From assembly GCA_963777725.1 (NCBI GenBank), contig CAVZRR010000002.1, forward strand, positions 124,001-188,000: DNA of 64,000 nucleotides, written 5' to 3'. Below the pieces are notes generated by a model. That model saw only the letters and a list, made by a program, of their open reading frames with translations. It did no database searches and was not told the DNA's origin. Below are positions 60,792 through 64,000 of the stretch, piece after piece. The stretch is from RPQJ01 sp963777725. GTDB taxonomy: Bacteria; Pseudomonadota; Gammaproteobacteria; Steroidobacterales; Steroidobacteraceae. The position numbers were made by a program, and so were the translations under genes. Positions within the stretch are counted from its first letter, which is position 1, and each line of letters starts with the position of its first letter.

Positions 60792-61361
60792 ATGCCACGC
60801 GCTGCCCTGATCGCCCTGCTGCTGCTCGCCGCGCTGCCCGCCGCGGCCCGGGCGGACCGGCAGATGGATCCGGAGCTGCGCGGCGTGCTCGCCGACGCGC
60901 TGCAGCCGGCGGACTGTTTCGCGGACCGCTACGAGCGCGCAGTCTGGTTTGCCTTCATGGAGCCGCGGCTGAGCCGCTACGTCAAGGATGGCCAGGAGCG
61001 CGAGCAGATCCTGCATCACGTGCACTGCGAGGCGCGGCGCGTCGACGTGCCGCCGGAGCTGGTGCTCGCTGTGATGGACGTCGAGAGCCGCTTCGACCGT
61101 TATGCCGTCTCCTCGGCCGGCGCCGTCGGCCTGATGCAGGTGATGCCGTTCTGGCCGAGCGAACTCGGCATGAGCAACGAGCAGCTGATCCGGATCCCGG
61201 ACAACGTACGCATGGGCACGACCATCCTCGGCTACTACCTGCGCAAGGAACGCGGCAACTACCAGCGCGCGCTGCAGCGGTACAACGGCAGTCTCGGCCG
61301 ACCGACCTACTCCGACCTCGTCATCGACCGCCTGCTGTCGCGCTGGCGGTACGACCACTGA
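60792..61361 (+). CDS. Soluble lytic murein transglycosylase-like protein
   Basis: A 189-residue exported protein: signal peptide over about residues 1-20 (MPRAALIALLLLAALPAAAR), a helical linker, then an SLT domain with the catalytic Glu in VMDVESRFDRYAVSSAGAVG, then LMQVMPFWPSELG and YLRKERGNYQRALQRYNGSL. It cleaves peptidoglycan glycan strands to 1,6-anhydro products. The domain is short, as in family 1 enzymes without extra binding modules. It begins 7 bases after proS, with which related bacteria often pair it. Confidence 0.92.
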   Translation: MPRAALIALLLLAALPAAARADRQMDPELRGVLADALQPADCFADRYERAVWFAFMEPRLSRYVKDGQEREQILHHVHCEARRVDVPPELVLAVMDVESRFDRYAVSSAGAVGLMQVMPFWPSELGMSNEQLIRIPDNVRMGTTILGYYLRKERGNYQRALQRYNGSLGRPTYSDLVIDRLLSRWRYDH

Positions 61362-61657
61362 GTCCAACTCAGCCCGGTCCCGAATCGCGCTGGACGCGCC
61401 CCGAGCTGCGCGGCCGACAGTGCTTCAATCTCGACGGACGCGACATCGGCTGCGGGCGGGCCTTGCCAGAGCCAATCGCACAGGGCCTGGACGGCTTGCG
61501 GCGTACCGCAGGCCAGCACCTCGACGCGTCCGTCGGGGAGGTTCCGTGCATGGCCGGTGACGCCCAGCGCCTCGGCGCGCGCGCGCGCGCTGGCTCGATA
61601 GAAGACGCCCTGGACCCGGCCGGCCACGAGGCAGCGGCGAGCCACGAAATCGGTCAT
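61307..61657 (-). CDS. Acylphosphatase with C-terminal extension
   Basis: A 116-residue protein whose first 90 residues are an acylphosphatase: CLVAGRVQGVFYRASARARA with the phosphate-binding loop and catalytic Arg21, and GHARNLPDGRVEVLACGTPQ with catalytic Asn39. It hydrolyses acyl phosphates in the cytosol. Typical family members end near position 92; here the frame runs on by about 25 residues (SWTQWSYRQRDSRRSMTRSE), which overlap the end of the convergent transglycosylase gene by 55 bases. The tail may be translated or a sequencing error may hide the true stop. Confidence 0.88.
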   Translation of the reverse strand: MTDFVARRCLVAGRVQGVFYRASARARAEALGVTGHARNLPDGRVEVLACGTPQAVQALCDWLWQGPPAADVASVEIEALSAAQLGARPARFGTGLSWTQWSYRQRDSRRSMTRSE

Positions 61658-61664
61658 CGGATGA

Positions 61665-61985
61665 TCAGGATCCCGCGGGCGGGGACGTCGCCGCTTCGGA
61701 CAGGCGCCGGGCCTCCATGGCCTTTGCGCGCGCCAGGTCGGCGTCGTCGCGGGCCTGCCGGTACTCGCCCTTCTCCAGGTTGAGGCGTGCGCGCTCGACC
61801 AGCTGTTGCGCCTCCGCAAGCAGTGCCGGCGCGTGCTGCCCGGCGCCCGCCTGTTCGGCCGCCCGGATCGCCTGCCGCGCATCGCTCATCTGCTGGGCCG
61901 GCGCGCCGGCGCAACCTGCGGCCAGCAGGCCGCAAAGCAACGCGACGACGAGCGAGGGCAATTTGGGGCGGCTGAGCGGGGGCAT
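61665..61985 (-). CDS. DUF4398 lipoprotein
   Basis: A 106-residue small lipoprotein: MPPLSRPKLPSLVVALLCGL with lipobox LLAAGC, then the DUF4398 helix pair QQMSDARQAIRAAEQAGAGQ, LLAEAQQLVERARLNLEKGE and YRQARDDADLARAKAMEARR. This resembles a short TPR-like helical hairpin attached to the outer membrane, often found next to OmpA-like proteins; no such gene is adjacent here. It precedes the acylphosphatase gene by seven bases on the same strand and is divergent from wrbA. Confidence 0.88.
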   Translation of the reverse strand: MPPLSRPKLPSLVVALLCGLLAAGCAGAPAQQMSDARQAIRAAEQAGAGQHAPALLAEAQQLVERARLNLEKGEYRQARDDADLARAKAMEARRLSEAATSPPAGS

Positions 61986-62087
61986 GGGCGAAGCTCGAGA
62001 CTGCACGGACCGTAGCAATTGCACCCTGTACCGTCAAGGATGGCCACCCTAGAATCCGCCACCGAGTCGACCACGGGACAAATGCGC

Positions 62088-62696
62088 ATGGCTGAAGTGC
62101 TGGTGCTCTATTACTCGCGAAACGGCGCCACGGCCGAGCTCGCGCGACAGGTCGCGCGAGGCGTCGAGGCCGTGCCCGGTGCGACGGCGCGGCTGCGCAC
62201 CGTGCCGGCCGTGTCGCCGACCAGCGAGGCCACCGAGCCCGCCGTCCCGCCCGCCGGCGCGCCGTACGCGACCTACGACGAGCTGCGCGCCTGCGACGGA
62301 CTCGTGCTCGGCAGCCCAACCCGGTTCGGCAACATGGCGGCGCCGCTCAAGTACTTCCTCGACGGCACCAGCGCGATGTGGCTCAACGGCGGTCTCGACC
62401 GCAAGCCCGCCGGAGTCTTCACCTCGGCATCGTCGATGCACGGTGGCCAGGAGTCGACGCTGCTCAGCATGATGCTGCCGCTGCTGCACCACGGCATGGT
62501 CATCGTCGGCCTGCCGTTCACGGCCGATGCAATGCACCGCACGCGCACCGGCGGCTCGCCGTACGGCGCGAGCCACTTCAGCGCCGAGGATGGTCCCGGC
62601 GGCCCGCGCTTGAGCGAGGACGAGCGGGAACTCGCGCGCCTGCTCGGTCGTCGCGTCGCCGAGCTGGCGATCGCCGTGCGCAGCCCGCGGCCGTGA
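62088..62696 (+). CDS. wrbA: NAD(P)H:quinone oxidoreductase WrbA-like flavoprotein
   Basis: A 202-residue flavodoxin-fold protein beginning MAEVLVLYYSRNGATAELAR. The FMN-binding loops are YYSRNGAT, LGSPTRFGNMAAPLKYFLDG and FTSASSMHGGQESTLLSMML, and a DGPGGPRLSEDERELARLLG tail is WrbA-like. It reduces quinones by two electrons, preventing semiquinone radicals. The ATG at 62082 (two codons earlier) is an alternative start; longer in-frame extensions are unlikely. It overlaps the following DUF2069 gene by four bases (GTGA). Confidence 0.93.
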   Translation: MAEVLVLYYSRNGATAELARQVARGVEAVPGATARLRTVPAVSPTSEATEPAVPPAGAPYATYDELRACDGLVLGSPTRFGNMAAPLKYFLDGTSAMWLNGGLDRKPAGVFTSASSMHGGQESTLLSMMLPLLHHGMVIVGLPFTADAMHRTRTGGSPYGASHFSAEDGPGGPRLSEDERELARLLGRRVAELAIAVRSPRP

Positions 62697-63088
62697 CGAC
62701 GGCCACCACGCAAGCGGACGCGACGCGGCGGGCGCGCCGCCTGACGCTGGTGGCCGCGGCGGTGCTGGGCGTTTGCGTCGTCGCCGCCGCGCTGCCGGCC
62801 TTCGCGTGGCCCACCAGCCTGGCCAGGTTGGCCATCCTGCTCGTGCCGCTGCTGTTGCCGCTGCCGGGCCTGCTGCGCGGGCAACGGCGCACCTACGCCT
62901 GGGCGACGCTGTGCGTGACCCCGTATTTCATCTACGGCCTGACCGAAGTCATCGCGAACCCAGCCGTGCGCGCACCGGCCGGCGCGATCCTGTTCGCGAG
63001 CCTGGGGTGGTTCGTCACGCTGGTGAATTACCTGCGTGCCACCCGGCCAGCGCGGGCCGCCGACCCTCAGGTCGAGCCCGGCACCTGA
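62693..63088 (+). CDS. DUF2069 membrane protein
   Basis: A 131-residue protein with three or four hydrophobic segments (LTLVAAAVLGVCVVAAALPA, LARLAILLVPLLLPLPGLLR, AWATLCVTPYFIYGLTEVIA, AILFASLGWFVTLVNYLRAT). The combination of a short basic N-terminus and the TPYFIYGLTEV block fits DUF2069, whose members are usually encoded next to wrbA as here. Function is unknown. The start is a GTG overlapping the wrbA stop, so expression is coupled. It converges with hda with a 22-base overlap at the 3' ends. Confidence 0.85.
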   Translation: MTTATTQADATRRARRLTLVAAAVLGVCVVAAALPAFAWPTSLARLAILLVPLLLPLPGLLRGQRRTYAWATLCVTPYFIYGLTEVIANPAVRAPAGAILFASLGWFVTLVNYLRATRPARAADPQVEPGT

Positions 63089-63759
63089 GCCTCGAGCACC
63101 TCGCGCACGAACGGCACGGTCAGGCGACGCTGCGCGACGAGCGCAGCCTCGTCGAGCCGGTCCAGCACGGCGCAAAGTGAATGCATGTCGCGCGGCAGTC
63201 GATGCACCAGGTAAGCGGCTGCCTCCCTCGACAGCTCGAGGCCGCGCCTCGCGGCACGCGCTTCGAGCGCCTGTATCTGGCCCGCTTCGTCGAGTTCCCG
63301 CAGCTGGTGCACGGGCGCAGCGAGCAGGCGCGACCGCAGGTCCGGAAGCGTCAGACGCAGCGCAGCGGGCGGCGCGGTGCTCGAGATCAACAGCCGCCCG
63401 GGACCATCCTGCAGCAGCGTGTGCAGCCGGAAAATCGCGGCGTTCCAGTCGGCGTCGCCGGCCACCCGATCGAGTCCGTCGAGTGCGACCAGGTCGAGCG
63501 ATTCGCAGCCATCGAGCAGGCCCGGCGCCGCCGTCGCTTGCAGGTCGATGTAGGTGGCCACGCCGCCGCGATCGCTCGCGGCGGCGCAGGCAGCCCGCAG
63601 CAGGTGGGACTTGCCCGTTCCCGGCCGGCCCCAGAGCCACAGGACCGGGGGCGCGGAGCCGCCGGACAGCAACTGCAGGACCTCGCAGTTCGGGCCCGGC
63701 ACGAACGTCTCGAACCGCGCGGTCTCGTTCGGGCGTACTCGCAACGGCAGCTGCTGCAC
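63067..63759 (-). CDS. hda: DnaA regulatory inactivator Hda
   Basis: A 230-residue DnaA-domain-III-like AAA+ protein. The start is a GTG at 63759 (QQLPLRVRPNETARFETFVP), and the Walker A is LWGRPGTGKSHLLRAACAAA, with the sensor and arginine-finger regions in LDLVALDGLDRVAGDADWNA and LPDLRSRLLAAPVHQLREL. The C-terminal DNA-binding domain IV of DnaA is absent, which separates Hda from DnaA. It binds the sliding clamp and stimulates ATP hydrolysis on DnaA. It follows a CDP-alcohol phosphatidyltransferase gene, the common arrangement. Confidence 0.93.
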   Translation of the reverse strand: MQQLPLRVRPNETARFETFVPGPNCEVLQLLSGGSAPPVLWLWGRPGTGKSHLLRAACAAASDRGGVATYIDLQATAAPGLLDGCESLDLVALDGLDRVAGDADWNAAIFRLHTLLQDGPGRLLISSTAPPAALRLTLPDLRSRLLAAPVHQLRELDEAGQIQALEARAARRGLELSREAAAYLVHRLPRDMHSLCAVLDRLDEAALVAQRRLTVPFVREVLEAQVPGST

Positions 63760-63767
63760 GGCGCGCC

Positions 63768-64000
63768 TCAGCGCGCCGCAGCAGCGCGAGCGCGCGAGAC
63801 AGCCACCGCGCGCCGTATGTAGATCAGCACGTAGTCGATGCCACTGACCGAGGTCGTCAGCACGACCATCGCGCCTGCCGCGATGACGACGGGCATGCCG
63901 GGCCACGCGGAGGCCGCCTCCGACACCGCGGCTAGACAGAAGACGATCTGGAAGAAGGTGTTGATCTTGCTCGCGGCGGTCGGTGCCCCGCGCAGCGGCC
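63768..64000 (-). CDS. CDP-alcohol phosphatidyltransferase family protein (partial, C-terminus)
   Basis: The last 77 residues of a gene entering from the right edge are readable: LRGAPTAASKINTFFQIVFC, then LAAVSEAASAW, AAGAMVVLTTSVSGIDYVLI and a basic tail YIRRAVAVSRARAAAAR. The KINTFFQIVF and SGIDY blocks are typical of the PgsA-like proteins encoded between purM and hda in gammaproteobacteria. The catalytic motif lies outside the window. The stop is eight bases from the hda start, so they are probably co-transcribed. Confidence 0.78.
   Translation of the reverse strand, partial: PLRGAPTAASKINTFFQIVFCLAAVSEAASAWPGMPVVIAAGAMVVLTTSVSGIDYVLIYIRRAVAVSRARAAAAR

Overview
The window is a high-GC bacterial chromosome segment. 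Its gene orders are typical of Gammaproteobacteria: rpsF-rpsR next to rlmB-rnr, the hfq-hflX-hflK-hflC-DUF2065-purA string behind miaA-mutL-amidase-tsaE-nnr, lptF-lptG divergent from pepA-holC-valS, and hda beside a CDP-alcohol phosphatidyltransferase. Protein character and 7-base intergenic repeats of the kind seen in Xanthomonadaceae suggest a relative of Xanthomonadales/Nevskiales/Steroidobacterales. That placement is inference from gene order and composition only.

Layout. 0-22.9 kb is almost entirely core. On the minus strand lie a DUF2232 end, rpsR, rpsF, a 564-bp palindrome-rich gap, rlmB, rnr, a long-chain-type acyl-CoA dehydrogenase, purA, DUF2065, hflC, hflK, hflX, hfq, miaA, mutL, a cell-wall amidase, tsaE and nnr. 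queG is divergent. Then come panC, panB, a deoxynucleoside kinase, folK (frameshifted) and pcnB. tRNA-Leu(CAG) and tRNA-Glu(CTC) sit on the plus strand.

23-34.5 kb is more accessory. It holds an exported M20 peptidase coupled to an orphan peptide-binding lipoprotein. It also holds a minus-strand operon, DUF6502 then two DUF5666 lipoproteins, the second fused to a c-type cytochrome domain across a frameshifted proline-rich linker. A palindrome that looks like an operator overlaps the start of this operon. A gene of unknown function, a cytochrome c'/cytochrome b pair, a VOC protein and an SbtA/SbtB-like bicarbonate transporter pair follow.

34.5-47.5 kb carries an RDD protein, lptG/lptF, pepA, holC, valS and, overlapping valS, a MoxR ATPase-DUF58-transglutaminase (TgpA) operon, then an acyl-CoA-binding protein and an MtfA-type zinc peptidase. 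47.6-53.8 kb looks like an accessory block: three head-to-tail amidohydrolases (a fragment, an intact one, and one broken by many 1-nt indels), an outer-membrane beta-barrel protein, a divergent LysR regulator and the 3' half of a tRNA-Gly gene. 53.9-64 kb returns to core genes: an MFS transporter, prfC, rimI, family-4 uracil-DNA glycosylase, pssA, proS (frameshifted), a lytic transglycosylase, acylphosphatase, DUF4398, wrbA, DUF2069, hda and the end of a CDP-alcohol phosphatidyltransferase.

Single-base indels recur in genes whose corrected translations are fully conserved: folK, proS, the DUF5666-cytochrome gene and one amidohydrolase. Two of them are the same change (an extra T in CTGC). 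Consensus errors in the assembly are therefore a serious possibility and should be excluded before any are called pseudogenes. The most novel-looking unit is the DUF6502-DUF5666-DUF5666/cytochrome operon with its palindromic operator candidate.
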